Assembly: GCA_018882965.1 (NCBI GenBank)
Contig: VEQY01000006.1
Location: 24,871 to 88,870 of the forward strand
Direction: 5' to 3'
Length of the DNA: 64,000 nt
Origin: Mycobacterium sp.
Lineage (GTDB): Bacteria > Actinomycetota > Actinomycetes > Mycobacteriales > Mycobacteriaceae
Notes under the pieces: model-generated
Databases searched by the model: none
Told to the model about the DNA's origin: nothing
Seen by the model: the letters and a program-made list of their open reading frames with translations, nothing else
Part shown: piece by piece, positions 17,338-26,995 of the stretch
Layout: each line of letters begins with the position of its first letter
How positions within the stretch are numbered: position 1 is the stretch's first letter
Position numbers and translations under genes: made by a program

Positions 17338-18363
17338 ATGACACATGGCCGTCGCGAACCCAAAGTCGTCGTGCTCGGAGGGGGCTCCTGGGGCACCACC
17401 GTCGCCTCCATCTGCGCTCGCCGCGCGGAGACCCTGCAGTGGGTGCGTTCCGCGGACACCGCGGCGGACATCAACACCAACCACCGCAACACCGAGTACC
17501 TCGGCGAGGAGATCGAGCTCTCGGAGAATCTGCGCGCGACGACGGACTTCGCCGAAGCGGCCAACTGTGCGGACGTGATCATCATGGGCGTGCCCTCGCA
17601 CGGTTTCCGTAGCGTTCTCGTCGAACTGAGTAAGGAACTGCGGCCCTGGGTGCCGGTGGTCAGCCTGGTCAAGGGGCTCGAACAGGGCACCAACATGCGC
17701 ATGAGCCAGATCGTCGACGAGGTGTTACCCGGGCATCCGGCCGGGATTCTGGCCGGCCCGAACATCGCCCGCGAAGTGGCTGAAGGCTATGCGGCCGCCG
17801 CGGTGCTCGCGATGCCCGACCAGAACCTGGCCGCCAACCTCGCCTACATGTTCCGCACCAGCCGGTTTCGCACCTACACCACCGACGACGTGATCGGTGT
17901 CGAGATTGCCGGCGCCCTCAAGAACGTCTACGCCATCGCGGTCGGGATGGGCTACGCACTGGGTATCGGTGAGAACACCCGCGCGATGGTGATGGCGCGT
18001 GCGGTGCGGGAGATGTCCAAACTCGGCGAGGCGGTCGGCGGCAAGCGCGACACTTTCTCCGGTCTGGCCGGGATGGGCGATCTGATCGTCACCTGCACCT
18101 CCAAACGCAGCCGGAACCGCTTCGTCGGTGAGGAATTGGGTTCGGGCAAGCCGATCGCCGACATCATCGCGTCGATGAGCCAGGTAGCCGAGGGTGTCAA
18201 AGCCGCCAGCGTCATCATGGAGTTCGCTGAGAAGTACGGGCTGAACATGCCCATCGCCCGAGAAGTCGATGCGGTGGTCAACCATGGTGCCACCGTCGAG
18301 GACGCCTACCAGGGACTGATGGCCGAGAAGCCCGGCAAGGAGATCGAAAGCGGTCGCTTCTAG
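17338..18363 (+). CDS. gpsA: NAD(P)-dependent glycerol-3-phosphate dehydrogenase
   Basis: 341 residues, normal for GpsA/GpdA. The NAD(P) motif VVLGGGSWGTTVA lies at residues 10-22. LVKGLEQGT near 103, LAGPNIAREV near 137, and the catalytic region GALKNVYAIAVG near 187 with its Lys are all present. It reduces dihydroxyacetone phosphate to sn-glycerol 3-phosphate for phospholipid synthesis in the cytosol. The start was set by the leaderless -10 element; the open frame upstream overlaps the monooxygenase end. The TAG stop is shared in a CTAG tetranucleotide with the convergent exported protein gene. Corresponds to Rv0564c (gpdA1) by order. Confidence 0.96.
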   Translation: MTHGRREPKVVVLGGGSWGTTVASICARRAETLQWVRSADTAADINTNHRNTEYLGEEIELSENLRATTDFAEAANCADVIIMGVPSHGFRSVLVELSKELRPWVPVVSLVKGLEQGTNMRMSQIVDEVLPGHPAGILAGPNIAREVAEGYAAAAVLAMPDQNLAANLAYMFRTSRFRTYTTDDVIGVEIAGALKNVYAIAVGMGYALGIGENTRAMVMARAVREMSKLGEAVGGKRDTFSGLAGMGDLIVTCTSKRSRNRFVGEELGSGKPIADIIASMSQVAEGVKAASVIMEFAEKYGLNMPIAREVDAVVNHGATVEDAYQGLMAEKPGKEIESGRF

Positions 18364-18914
18364 CCGGGATTCGCGCCTTCGGGCCGCGCCAGCATGGGGT
18401 TGGTGCTGCTGATGACCGTGGTCGTCGCGCTGATCACAAAGCCGACCTGGTCCCGATTGTTCACGCACGCCACGGAGCCGGCGGCGTCAGCCCCACAGCT
18501 GATCTCCCGGAAACTCAACCGGCTGCCCGGGGGAAGCGACTTCACGTCCCCGACCCCGACAAAGATCGGACGGCCGGATACGGCAAAGGAGGGAGCGCCG
18601 ACCGGGCCGGCGCTGACCAGGTTCACCCCGTCGGGAGCGCCGGGCAGCGGGCCGCTGCATCCGTAGCCACCGTTGACCCGGTTGAGCACGCAGGTGACTC
18701 CGGCCGGCCCGGCAAAGGCGTAGACCGTGCCGCCCATGGCGGTGTAACCGGCCGGATCCAGGGGCGGGTAGGAGTTCACGTCGGGTAGCGGCGGCGGTGC
18801 CGGGGCGGGATCGGCGTGGGCCACACCGGGAGACCACGCCGGCAAAGCCGTCAGGGCGAAAACAAAGGCCCTGGTCAGGGCGGCAGACACACCGCGCGAC
18901 GGCAGGTCGGGCAT
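18360..18914 (-). CDS. exported protein of unknown function
   Basis: 184 residues. A signal peptide ends at VAHADPA around residue 34. The mature protein has Pro-rich linkers and four cysteines (VTCVLN, GYGCSG, ISCGAD, VACVNN), likely two disulfides. No catalytic motif is visible. Similar small Cys-containing secreted proteins are widespread in mycobacteria. The ATG at 18914 lies 6 nt after a TACAGT -10 element; the GTG one codon earlier is less likely. It overlaps the gpsA stop by 4 bp. Confidence 0.75.
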   Translation of the reverse strand: MPDLPSRGVSAALTRAFVFALTALPAWSPGVAHADPAPAPPPLPDVNSYPPLDPAGYTAMGGTVYAFAGPAGVTCVLNRVNGGYGCSGPLPGAPDGVNLVSAGPVGAPSFAVSGRPIFVGVGDVKSLPPGSRLSFREISCGADAAGSVACVNNRDQVGFVISATTTVISSTNPMLARPEGANPG

Positions 18915-18920
18915 CACAGC

Positions 18921-18926
18921 ACTGTA
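18921..18926 (-). promoter_or_regulatory. -10 element of the exported protein gene (leaderless)
   Basis: TACAGT on the minus strand, then 6 nt to the ATG at 18914. Confidence 0.5.
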
Positions 18927-19020
18927 CCGAAGGTGTTTAATTTGCCGCCAAGGGTGTGAAACGGATCGAAACGTCCTAAACTATGGTCACGATAATGCTG
19001 AGATTTCTGGAAGGCACGGC

Positions 19021-20133
19021 GTGATTGCGCAGATGGGGAGTGCGGTGCACGTGGTGCGCGCAGCCTTGGCCAGCGCCGCCGTAGCTACCGGCTTCACGGT
19101 GCTCGCCTACACCGGGCAGACCACGGACGGCTTCATCCACACCAACTTCTCGGGACCGCTGAGCCTGCTGGGCATCCCTGCGGCGGACAACCAGAGCGAC
19201 GTGGTCGCCATCGGCGACGGGTCCGGGGATGCAGCGGAACTGTCGTCTTTGCTGCAATCCACCGCGCCGACGACCGAACCGCTCGACCCCAATCAGATGC
19301 TCTTCCAGCCCGGTGGCAGCCCGAACAGCTCCCAGGTCAACGTCCTGCCTTCCCAGGCGCCGGGGGCGCCCGTGGCCAGTGCTCCGGTAACGCAGCAGTC
19401 CCTGAACCTGCACAGCAAACCTGTCATCGACGCCAACGGCCAGGTCGACTGTACGGGCGCGGTGAGCTGTGACTTCGACCCGAACACCCAGGTCACCAAG
19501 GTGGTCTACCCCGACGGCGTGGTCGCGCTGGTCCAGCGGGTCAACGACATGACGATGGTCGCCTTCCAGACGCTGAACAGCTCTCTGCAACAGCAGCTGG
19601 CGACGCTGAACCTGCCACCGCTGCCGAGCATCGCCCCCGCGCCGATGGCGGCCGCTCCCCCGGCGCCGGCCGCCTCAGTCGCACCCGCTGCCCCCGCCGA
19701 TCCGTCGGGGTTGGCCAGGGTCAGCGCTCCGGCCGCCGGTGCCACGCCCACCTCTGAGCCGACCACGGCGGCGAGCCCCGAGGCCGACAGGGCGACGTCG
19801 ACGGTGACCCCGCCGGCGCTGAGCCCCAGCGGCATTCGGCCCGGGCCGCGGGTGAACGTGAATCGGCCCCCGGTGGACCTCAGCCCTTCGGGACCGAACC
19901 GGCCCAACTCCCCGAACGGTGGTACGGATGTGGTCTCCGGCGCCATCAATGCCGTGACCGACGCGGTCGGGTCGGTGGTCGAGAAAGTCCGCGATGCCGT
20001 CGACGGCGCCATCAACCGCGGAGCGAATCAGATCAAGGCGCCGACACCCAAACCGACGAAGACGGACGTCTCCGATTCCAGCCGCACCGGACGCGACCGG
20101 TCTGGGCTCAACGGGTCCACGGGCAGGTCTTAA
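19021..20133 (+). CDS. exported Pro/Ala-rich protein of unknown function
   Basis: 370 residues. A hydrophobic segment at about 10-30 could be an uncleaved anchor or signal. Residues about 125-205 form the only compact-looking part, with two cysteines ([19 protein letters not shown]). From about 205 to 300 it is a Pro/Ala/Ser/Thr-rich linker, and residues about 305-340 are a short amphipathic stretch ([20 protein letters not shown]). GTG at 19021 has GGAAGG 8 nt upstream. Its stop shares TTAA with the convergent htpX stop. I do not recognise it; a cell-wall-spanning role would be guesswork. Confidence 0.75.
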   Translation: MIAQMGSAVHVVRAALASAAVATGFTVLAYTGQTTDGFIHTNFSGPLSLLGIPAADNQSDVVAIGDGSGDAAELSSLLQSTAPTTEPLDPNQMLFQPGGSPNSSQVNVLPSQAPGAPVASAPVTQQSLNLHSKPVIDANGQVDCTGAVSCDFDPNTQVTKVVYPDGVVALVQRVNDMTMVAFQTLNSSLQQQLATLNLPPLPSIAPAPMAAAPPAPAASVAPAAPADPSGLARVSAPAAGATPTSEPTTAASPEADRATSTVTPPALSPSGIRPGPRVNVNRPPVDLSPSGPNRPNSPNGGTDVVSGAINAVTDAVGSVVEKVRDAVDGAINRGANQIKAPTPKPTKTDVSDSSRTGRDRSGLNGSTGRS

Positions 20134-21011
20134 GCGCCGGGATTCCCGGCCATCTTCTCCAGCCGCGCGATGCGGTCCGCGATCGGCGGATGGGTGGCGA
20201 ACATCTTGCCGAGGCGTTCCCGGGAACTGAACGGGCTGGCGATCATCAGATGAGCTTGGTCGGCGAGTTGCGGGCTGGGCGGCAAGGGGGCTGACTCAAC
20301 TCCGCCGCTGATCTTGCGCAATGCGGAAGCCAGAGCCAGCGGGTCGCCGGACAGCTCGGCGCCGGATTCGTCGGCCTGGTACTCGCGCGAGCGTGAGACG
20401 GCCAACCGGATCACCGTCGCCGCAATCGGGCCGAGCAGCGAAACCAGCAGCAGGGCAAGGCCACTGGGACCGCCGCCGTTGCGATTACCTCCGCCGAATG
20501 CTCCGGCGAACATCGCCATGTTGGCCAGACCGGTGATCACCGAGGCCAGGGCTCCGGCGACGCAGGAGATGAGGATGTCGCGGTTGTAGACATGGGAGAG
20601 TTCGTGTCCCAGAACCGCACGCAACTCGCGCTCGTTGAGGATCTGCAGGATGCCGGTGGTGCAGCAGACCGCCGCATTGCGAGGGTTGCGTCCGGTTGCG
20701 AAGGCGTTGGGGCTGTCGGTGTTGCTGATGTAGAGCCGGGGCATCGGCTGGTGGGCGGTGGTCGCGAGTTCGCGGACGATCGCGTAGATCTGCGGCGCCT
20801 GCACCTCGGTGATGGGTTGGGCTTTCATCGCGCGCAATGCCAGCTTATCGGAGTTGAAGTAGACGTAGACGTTCATGCCCACCGCGAACAGCACCGACAG
20901 CCACAGGACCGACCGGTTCTGGAAAAGCGCACCGATGAAGACGATCAGCGTGGACATCCCGACGAGCAGGAAGAACGTCTTTATCCGGTTGGTGGTCGGA
21001 TGCCAGGTCAT
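20130..21011 (-). CDS. htpX: HtpX zinc metalloprotease
   Basis: 293 residues. Two N-terminal transmembrane helices lie at about 8-50. The zinc motif is HELSH ([13 protein letters not shown]) near 135, and the third ligand Glu is in [14 protein letters not shown] near 210; further hydrophobic segments lie between. HtpX degrades misfolded membrane proteins under envelope stress. GGAGGCGACA precedes the ATG. Corresponds to Rv0563 by position between gpsA and grcC. Confidence 0.96.
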   Translation of the reverse strand: MTWHPTTNRIKTFFLLVGMSTLIVFIGALFQNRSVLWLSVLFAVGMNVYVYFNSDKLALRAMKAQPITEVQAPQIYAIVRELATTAHQPMPRLYISNTDSPNAFATGRNPRNAAVCCTTGILQILNERELRAVLGHELSHVYNRDILISCVAGALASVITGLANMAMFAGAFGGGNRNGGGPSGLALLLVSLLGPIAATVIRLAVSRSREYQADESGAELSGDPLALASALRKISGGVESAPLPPSPQLADQAHLMIASPFSSRERLGKMFATHPPIADRIARLEKMAGNPGA

Positions 21012-21077
21012 TGTCGCCTCCTCGATTGCCCGTCCGGCAGCGTAACGCCGCAGCAGACCCGGAGAGTTCCCATCCGG

Positions 21078-22085
21078 CTAACCGTGCCGGTCGACGGTGT
21101 AGTCCAGCAGTGAGGCGAGTGCCCGGCGTCCCGGGACGTCAGGAAGCCCGGCCAGCTCCGCACGGGCCTGCGTGACATATTGCCCGACCGTGGCCTTGGC
21201 CGCGGCGATCCCGCCCGACGCCCGCAGCAGAGCCAGGGCCTCAGCCAGCGCCTCGTCGTCCCGTACGGGTCCGCTGAGCAGCTCACGCAGTCGCCGGGCA
21301 TGCGGGCCGGTCTCCTGAAGCGCGAACAGCACCGGTAGCGTGTGCACCCCTTCGCGCAGGTCTGTGCCCGGCAGCTTCCCGGACTCGTCGGGGTCGCTCT
21401 CGATGTCGATGATGTCGTCGGAGATCTGGAAGACCGTCCCGACGATTCCGCCGAGCCGGGCCAGCCGCTCGATCTGGTCGTCGTCCGCCCCGGAGAACGT
21501 GGCACCGAAACGGCCTGAGGCGGCGATCAGGCAGGCGGTCTTCTCCGAGACCACTTTGAGGTAGTGCGAGACGGCGTCGTCGCCGTCGGCGGCGCCCTTG
21601 GTCTCGCGCATCTGGCCGGTCACCAGCTGGGCGAAAGTCTCGGCGATGATGCGGACGGCGTCCGGGCCCAGACGTGAGACCAGGCGCGAGGCCGTCGCGA
21701 ACAGATAATCGCCGGCCAGGATCGCGATGTTGTTGCCCCAGCGGGCATTGGCCGACGGGGCGCCGCGGCGCACCTGGGCCTCGTCCATGACGTCGTCGTG
21801 GTAGAGCGTGGCCAGGTGGACCAGCTCGATGACCGCACCGGCGACGGTCACCTCCCAGGAGTCAGGACGTGGGCCGACGTGGGCCGAGAGCACGGTGAAC
21901 AGCGGCCGGAACCGCTTCCCGCCGGCTTCGAACAGGTGCAGCACGGCCTCGGTCATCAGCTCGTCGGCGGCGTGTAATTCGGTGGCGATCAGGTCGTCGA
22001 CGCGGGCGACGCCCTCGCGGACGCTCGCCGCGAAGACAGGGTCGCCGAGGTCCACTCCCGCCACCACGCTCGCCGGGGTCCGCAT
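21078..22085 (-). CDS. grcC: polyprenyl diphosphate synthase (GrcC1)
   Basis: 335 residues, the same length I recall for GrcC1. The first Asp-rich motif is LYHDDVMDEAQVRRG (about 90-104) and the second is FQISDDIIDIESDPD (about 222-236); GGKRFRP near 46 binds isopentenyl diphosphate. It elongates isoprenoid chains and, next to menJ, probably makes the menaquinone side chain. The ATG at 22085 has TATGTT 6 nt upstream, so it is likely leaderless, which excludes the longer frame running into menJ. Its start codon is only 21 bp from that of menJ. Confidence 0.93.
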   Translation of the reverse strand: MRTPASVVAGVDLGDPVFAASVREGVARVDDLIATELHAADELMTEAVLHLFEAGGKRFRPLFTVLSAHVGPRPDSWEVTVAGAVIELVHLATLYHDDVMDEAQVRRGAPSANARWGNNIAILAGDYLFATASRLVSRLGPDAVRIIAETFAQLVTGQMRETKGAADGDDAVSHYLKVVSEKTACLIAASGRFGATFSGADDDQIERLARLGGIVGTVFQISDDIIDIESDPDESGKLPGTDLREGVHTLPVLFALQETGPHARRLRELLSGPVRDDEALAEALALLRASGGIAAAKATVGQYVTQARAELAGLPDVPGRRALASLLDYTVDRHG

Positions 22086-22091
22086 CCACCC

Positions 22092-22099
22092 AACATACT
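22092..22099. promoter_or_regulatory. Interlocked divergent promoters of grcC and menJ
   Basis: The minus-strand -10 TATGTT (22092-22097) lies 6 nt before the grcC ATG; the plus-strand -10 CATACT (22094-22099) lies 7 nt before the menJ ATG at 22107. The two hexamers overlap by 4 bp, so RNA polymerase could hardly occupy both at once. Confidence 0.5.
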
Positions 22100-22106
22100 G
22101 GTAGGG

Positions 22107-23342
22107 ATGGGTACACAAGAGCCAGAGGTCACCGCCGAAGTCGCCGTCGTGGGTGCCGGGCCGTCCGGATCTGCTGCCGCTGCCTGGGCGGCCCGGTCCG
22201 GCCGTGAGGTGGTGGTCATCGATGCGGCCGAGTTCCCGCGGGACAAGGCGTGTGGTGACGGACTGACACCCCGGGCCATGGTGGAACTGCGTCGGCTGGG
22301 CCTGGGTGATTGGCTGGACGGCCATATCCGTCACCACGGGTTGCGGATGGCGGGTTTCGGGGCCGACGTGGAAGTGCGCTGGCCCGGTCCCTCGTTCCCC
22401 GCCGTCAGTTCGGCGGTGCCACGCACCGAGCTCGACGATCGAATCCGCAAGGTCGCCGAGGAGTCAGGCGCGGGGATGCTGCTGGGGCGTAAGGCGGTCG
22501 GCGTTTCGCAGGACACGGCCGGCCGGGTGGACGCCGTACTGCTCGACGACGGAACCCGGGTCCGGTGCCGATGGTTGATCGTCGCCGACGGCGCGCGGTC
22601 GCCGCTGGGCCGGATACTGGGCCGCCAGTGGCATCAGCAGACGGTGTACGGGGTGGCCGTGCGGGGCTACCTGGCCTCGCCGCGCTCGGCAGAGCCGTGG
22701 ATCTCCTCAGACCTGGAATTGCGTTCTCCCGACGGACAGGTCTTGCCGGGCTACGGCTGGATCTTCCCGCTGGGCAACGGCGAGGTGAACATCGGCGTCG
22801 GCGCCCTGGCGACGGCCAAGCGCCCCGCCGATGTGGCGTTGCGCAGGCTGATCCGCAGCTACAGCGACCTCAAGCGCGCGGACTGGGGTTTCCGCGAGGC
22901 GCCGCGGGCAATGGCGTCCGCGCTGCTTCCGATGGGTGGCGCGGTATCGGGAGTGGCGGGCCCCAACTGGATGCTGATCGGCGACGCCGCGGCATGTGTG
23001 AACCCACTCAACGGTGAGGGTATCGACTACGGCCTGGAAACCGGGCGACTGGCGGCAGACATGCTGGGCAGCACGGAGATGAGCGCGGCCTGGCCCGCGC
23101 TGCTCCAGGAGCACTACGGACGTGGCTTCTCGGTGGCGCGGCGACTGGGACTGCTGCTCACCGTCCCCCGGTTCCTGCCGCTGACCGGTCCGGTAGCGAT
23201 GCGCTCGACCACTCTGATGGCCATCGCGGTGCGAGTGATGGCCAACCTCGTCACCGAGGAGGACACCGACTGGGTGGCCCGCATGTGGCGGACTGCCGGT
23301 GCGGGTTCACGTCTTGCGGACCGGCGAAAGCCGTTCAGCTAG
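22107..23342 (+). CDS. menJ: MenJ, menaquinone side-chain (geranylgeranyl-type) reductase
   Basis: 411 residues. The N-terminal FAD motif [14 protein letters not shown] lies near 12-25. [14 protein letters not shown] near 48 is a hallmark of geranylgeranyl reductases. A second FAD contact is [25 protein letters not shown] near 290-314 (GD motif). MenJ saturates one isoprene unit (beta) of menaquinone-9 in mycobacteria. It diverges from grcC through an overlapping promoter and ends in an 8 bp overlap with the convergent menG. Corresponds to Rv0561c. Confidence 0.95.
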   Translation: MGTQEPEVTAEVAVVGAGPSGSAAAAWAARSGREVVVIDAAEFPRDKACGDGLTPRAMVELRRLGLGDWLDGHIRHHGLRMAGFGADVEVRWPGPSFPAVSSAVPRTELDDRIRKVAEESGAGMLLGRKAVGVSQDTAGRVDAVLLDDGTRVRCRWLIVADGARSPLGRILGRQWHQQTVYGVAVRGYLASPRSAEPWISSDLELRSPDGQVLPGYGWIFPLGNGEVNIGVGALATAKRPADVALRRLIRSYSDLKRADWGFREAPRAMASALLPMGGAVSGVAGPNWMLIGDAAACVNPLNGEGIDYGLETGRLAADMLGSTEMSAAWPALLQEHYGRGFSVARRLGLLLTVPRFLPLTGPVAMRSTTLMAIAVRVMANLVTEEDTDWVARMWRTAGAGSRLADRRKPFS

Positions 23343-24027
23343 CCGGTTTTTGGGCGGTGTGCAGTGCCACGATACCGCCCGTGAGGTTGCGCCATGCGGG
23401 CTGCGACCAACCCGCCTGCTCGATCTGGGCGGCCAGGGTGGTCTGGTCCGGCCAGGCCCGGATGGACTCGGCGAGGTAGACATACGCCTCTGGATTGCTC
23501 GAAACCGCGCGGGCGATGCGAGGCAGCGCCCGCATCAAGTACTCCTTGTAGACGGTTGACAGCACGCCGACGGTAGGGGTGGAAAACTCGCACACCACGA
23601 GCCGCCCGCCGGGTCGGGTCACCCGCGCCATCTCGCGCAGCCCGGCGACATGGTCGGCGATGTTGCGCAGGCCGAAGCTGATCGTCACCGCGTCGAACAC
23701 GCCGTCGCCGAACGGGAGTCGGGTTGCATCGGCGGCGACCTTGGGCACCGCCCGCAAGTGGCCGGCGTGCAGCATGCCCACGGAGAAGTCCGCAGCCAGG
23801 CACCATGCGCCGGATCGGGCGCACTCGACGGTCGACACCGCGGTTCCCGCCGCCAGATCCAGCACGGCATCGCCCACACCGACGTCGAGCGCCGTTCGGG
23901 TGACCCGGCGCCAGTAGCGGTCGCGGCCGAGCGAGAGCACGGTGTTGGTGCGGTCGTATCGCCGTGCCACCGCATCGAACATCGACGCCACGTCGCGGGG
24001 ATCCTTGTTCAGCGAGGCGCGGCTCAT
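23335..24027 (-). CDS. menG: Demethylmenaquinone methyltransferase
   Basis: 230 residues. A class I SAM-dependent methyltransferase with the UbiE/MenG pattern: [15 protein letters not shown] (15-29), motif [12 protein letters not shown] near 60, [23 protein letters not shown] near 100, and [14 protein letters not shown] near 141. It adds the C-methyl group in the last step of menaquinone synthesis. The ATG overlaps the stop of the preceding membrane gene (ATGA), so it is translationally coupled. The longer open frame upstream is not used. Corresponds to Rv0558. Confidence 0.95.
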   Translation of the reverse strand: MSRASLNKDPRDVASMFDAVARRYDRTNTVLSLGRDRYWRRVTRTALDVGVGDAVLDLAAGTAVSTVECARSGAWCLAADFSVGMLHAGHLRAVPKVAADATRLPFGDGVFDAVTISFGLRNIADHVAGLREMARVTRPGGRLVVCEFSTPTVGVLSTVYKEYLMRALPRIARAVSSNPEAYVYLAESIRAWPDQTTLAAQIEQAGWSQPAWRNLTGGIVALHTAQKPAS

Positions 24028-24506
24028 TTCTGCTCCACCCGTACCAGCGCGGCGAGGACGGCTCCGCCGATGATCCACGACATCACCGCGAGCGAACCGG
24101 CCGGGATGATCGCCAGGGCGGCGTTGCGGTCCTTGACGCGGACCAGATTCGGGCTGTTGCGGTCGTACTCGACGTAAATCCGCATGCCGTCGGACAGCTC
24201 GGAGGGGTAGAGCACTCCGAGTTCGGGGCGGTAGGTCACACGGTCGGGTGTGACGAACTCGATCGTCGAGCGGCGCGGGCCCGCCGAGAGGACTTCGGCC
24301 TCGGCGGTGCCCATGTTGCGTTCGATCTGCCGGTCGTTGCGCCAGGCGCCCGCGACCAGAAGCAGCGACTGCAGCGTGACGACCGCGATGATCACCCACA
24401 CCCCGGTCTTGGCCCAGCGCAGTGCCCGCCTCCTGGCGGTGTCGGGGGAGTCGGGGTCGCGCCTGGGCAGGGCGGCGTGCAGCAGGCCGGGCAGCCTGCT
24501 GGTCAC
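24024..24506 (-). CDS. DUF3592-like membrane protein in men operon
   Basis: 160 residues with two transmembrane helices, about 33-55 and 133-153, and between them an extracytoplasmic region of about 75 residues ([34 protein letters not shown]) typical of DUF3592. A GTG start overlaps the menD stop (GTGA), and its stop overlaps the menG start (ATGA), so it is locked into the operon. The homologue I recall is Rv0556. Function unknown; the strict coupling between menD and menG hints at a menaquinone-related role, but this is inference. Confidence 0.85.
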   Translation of the reverse strand: MTSRLPGLLHAALPRRDPDSPDTARRRALRWAKTGVWVIIAVVTLQSLLLVAGAWRNDRQIERNMGTAEAEVLSAGPRRSTIEFVTPDRVTYRPELGVLYPSELSDGMRIYVEYDRNSPNLVRVKDRNAALAIIPAGSLAVMSWIIGGAVLAALVRVEQK

Positions 24507-26137
24507 AGGGCCGCCCGGATATCGGCGTGCAGCCGGCGCAGCGTGGAGCGGTCGGCCTTGACCTCCAGGACTCGCATACCCTCGTGCTCCTCGTCGAGTG
24601 CCGGGCCGAGCTGGTGGACCTCGATCTGCCGCGCATCGACGTGGTAGGCCCGGCAGAGGGCGCCGACGTCGACGTCGTGCGGGGCGCCGAACACGCGTGA
24701 CGACACGTCGGAGAATCGTGGATCGCCCTGTTCGAGGAGTTCGAAGATGCCGCCGCCGTTGTCGTTGGACACCACGATGGTCAGGTTGCGCGGGGTCGGC
24801 TCGGTAGGGCCGATCAACAGTCCCGAGGAGTCGTGGACGAACGTCATGTCGCCGATCAGGGCAACGGTGCGGCCGCCGTTGTGGTCGTGGGCCAGCGCGG
24901 CGCCGATGGCGGTCGAGACCGTGCCGTCGATGCCCGCGACGCCCCGGTTGGACCGCACCGCGATGCCGTGAGTGTCCAATCCCACCAGGGCGGCGTCGCG
25001 CACCGGGTTGGAGGCACCGAGCACCAGCTGGTCGCCCGGGCGCACCGCAGAGGCAACGGCGGCGGCGACATGCAGGCCGGTGGCCAGTGGATGGGTGGCC
25101 AGTTGTTGGCGGACGACGCCGAGGGCGTGGCGGTTGGCCTGCGCGCAACGCCGCAGCCAGTCCGGGTCGGGAACGCCGACGGTGTCCGCGCGGGTTCCGG
25201 TGGCCGTCGAGTTGCCCGAGACGTCCGGCCAGCGCGGTCCGGTGGTCAGCGCGAAGACCGCGACAGCGGGATCGGCCAGCAGCGCCGACACCGGCCGGTG
25301 CAGCGTCGGACGACCCAGCATGATCACCTGCCGGGGGCGCAGGGTGAGCAGGGCGAGCGGGTGCAGCGGGTTCGCCGCGGGCGGAGCGGTCGGCTCGGCG
25401 ACGGTGGGCAGCCCGGCCAGATTCGGATGCTCACCAGCCCCGTGTCCGGCGATGACCACGGTGTCGGGGGTGAGGTCGATGCGCAGCGGCTGGTCGAACG
25501 TCACCGGCGGGGTGAAGGTCCAGGGACTGCCGTCCGGCCGGCCCGCCGGCACGTCGGCGGCGTTCGAGTCCTGATCGGGCACCAGGGGCTCCCGCAACGG
25601 GATGTCGAACTGCACCGGCCCCGCGTTGGCCGATCGGGCCCCGGTGGCAGCAGCCAGGACGCGACAGGTCGCCGATCGCCACTGGGCATTGAGGCTGTCC
25701 AGCCGGCCGTCGATCTCGGCCGCCAGTCCCAGGCTGACCGCCGAACGTACCTGGGTGCCAAAGTATCCCAGCTGCTCCATGGTCTGATTCGCTCCAGTGC
25801 CGAGCAACTCATAGGGCCGGTTGGCGCTGAGCACGATCAACGGAACCCGGGCGTAGTTCGCCTCGACGACCGCCGGCCCTAGGTTGGCGACCGCCGTGCC
25901 CGACGTCATCGCGATCGGCACCGGTCGCCCGCTTCCGACCGCCAAACCGATCGCCAGGTAGCCGGCCGTGCGCTCGTCGATGCGGACGTGCAACCTCAGT
26001 CGCCCGGCCCGGTCGGCGTCGGCAAGAGCGAATGCCAGCGGGGCGTTGCGTGAGCCGGGACACAGCACCACGTCCCGCACGCCGCCGCGCACCAGCTCGT
26101 CGACAACGACGCAGGCCTGCACCGTCGAAGAGTTCAC
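24503..26137 (-). CDS. menD: MenD (SEPHCHC synthase)
   Basis: 544 residues. A thiamine-diphosphate enzyme adding 2-oxoglutarate to isochorismate, the first committed step of menaquinone synthesis. The cofactor-activating Glu is in the [14 protein letters not shown] segment near 53-66. [11 protein letters not shown] lies near 112-122. The metal/diphosphate motif is [10 protein letters not shown]...NDNGGG near 435-465. GTG start. The gap to the bpoC stop is 69 bp, the largest in this operon. Corresponds to Rv0555. Confidence 0.96.
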   Translation of the reverse strand: MNSSTVQACVVVDELVRGGVRDVVLCPGSRNAPLAFALADADRAGRLRLHVRIDERTAGYLAIGLAVGSGRPVPIAMTSGTAVANLGPAVVEANYARVPLIVLSANRPYELLGTGANQTMEQLGYFGTQVRSAVSLGLAAEIDGRLDSLNAQWRSATCRVLAAATGARSANAGPVQFDIPLREPLVPDQDSNAADVPAGRPDGSPWTFTPPVTFDQPLRIDLTPDTVVIAGHGAGEHPNLAGLPTVAEPTAPPAANPLHPLALLTLRPRQVIMLGRPTLHRPVSALLADPAVAVFALTTGPRWPDVSGNSTATGTRADTVGVPDPDWLRRCAQANRHALGVVRQQLATHPLATGLHVAAAVASAVRPGDQLVLGASNPVRDAALVGLDTHGIAVRSNRGVAGIDGTVSTAIGAALAHDHNGGRTVALIGDMTFVHDSSGLLIGPTEPTPRNLTIVVSNDNGGGIFELLEQGDPRFSDVSSRVFGAPHDVDVGALCRAYHVDARQIEVHQLGPALDEEHEGMRVLEVKADRSTLRRLHADIRAAL

Positions 26138-26206
26138 CCCTACAGCCTGACACAGGAGGCGCCCTGTGGAAAAAGCGTGCCCCGGTGACGCGGTGGGCCG
26201 CCGGGG

Positions 26207-26995
26207 TCAGATCAGCGTGCCTGCGAAAAACTGCAGAACCGCCGAGTTGACCTGGTCGGGACGCTCCAGGAATCCGAGATGACCGGCGTTGGCGATCTGG
26301 ACGTAGCGAGCGCCGGGGATGGCATCGGCGACCTCCCGACCCAACGCGGGCGGGGTGATGATGTCGTCGGCAAACCCGATGACCAGCACCTGGTTGGTAA
26401 TAGATCGGTAAGCGGAGAGCCGGTTCTCCCGGGGTGCCACCGTCGCCTGAGCCCGCCAGCCGGGCGTGCGCTTGAGCGGGAAGGCGGTGAACATCTCCAT
26501 CCACTCGGTGACGGCCTTCTCGTCGTGGATGGTCTTCGGCGAGAAGTTCTCCAGGATGCGAACCTTCGCCCCGTAGGCCGTCGGAAGGTCGATGGTGGAA
26601 TCGAGCAGTTCCAGATCCGCGTCGCGGAAGATTTTGCCGACCGGGCTGATACGGCCGCGGGTTCCCATCAGCACCGCCTGGCGCACCAGTTCGGGCCGGG
26701 CCAGCATCAGTTCCTGGGTGATGAACGAGCCCATCGACATCGCGACCACGCGCGCGGGACCACCGGCCACCGACTCGATCAGCTCGGCGGTATCGGCGAC
26801 CATCTGGTCGGTGGAGAAGCCATCGGCGCTCTCGGTCGCGCCGATGCCGCGGTTGTCGAAGGTGATGCAGCGATAGCCGGCCGCGACGAAAGCCGGGACC
26901 TGATGGATGTGCCAGGTCCGTCCCGCCCCCCCGGTGCCTGCGACGAACAGCACGGGGTCGCCGGAGCCGACGTCGTCGTAGGCCAGGTTGGTCAC
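26207..26995 (-). CDS. bpoC: alpha/beta hydrolase BpoC in the men cluster
   Basis: 262 residues, the length I recall for Rv0554. The nucleophile elbow is VAMSMGSF (Ser near 88); the oxyanion region is FVAGTGGAGRTWH; the acid is Asp in IGFADDIITPP and the base His in NAGHLGFLERP. Its location between menC and menD recalls MenH (SHCHC synthase), but it is annotated as a non-heme bromoperoxidase-like or serine hydrolase. Whether it performs the MenH elimination is not proven. GTG at 26995 overlaps the menC stop (GTGA). Confidence 0.9.
   Translation of the reverse strand: MTNLAYDDVGSGDPVLFVAGTGGAGRTWHIHQVPAFVAAGYRCITFDNRGIGATESADGFSTDQMVADTAELIESVAGGPARVVAMSMGSFITQELMLARPELVRQAVLMGTRGRISPVGKIFRDADLELLDSTIDLPTAYGAKVRILENFSPKTIHDEKAVTEWMEMFTAFPLKRTPGWRAQATVAPRENRLSAYRSITNQVLVIGFADDIITPPALGREVADAIPGARYVQIANAGHLGFLERPDQVNSAVLQFFAGTLI

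Noticed and set aside
22086..22337. Longer start for grcC reaching into menJ
   Set aside because: The -10 element places the 5' end at 22085, and the longer N-terminus is unlike polyprenyl synthases.
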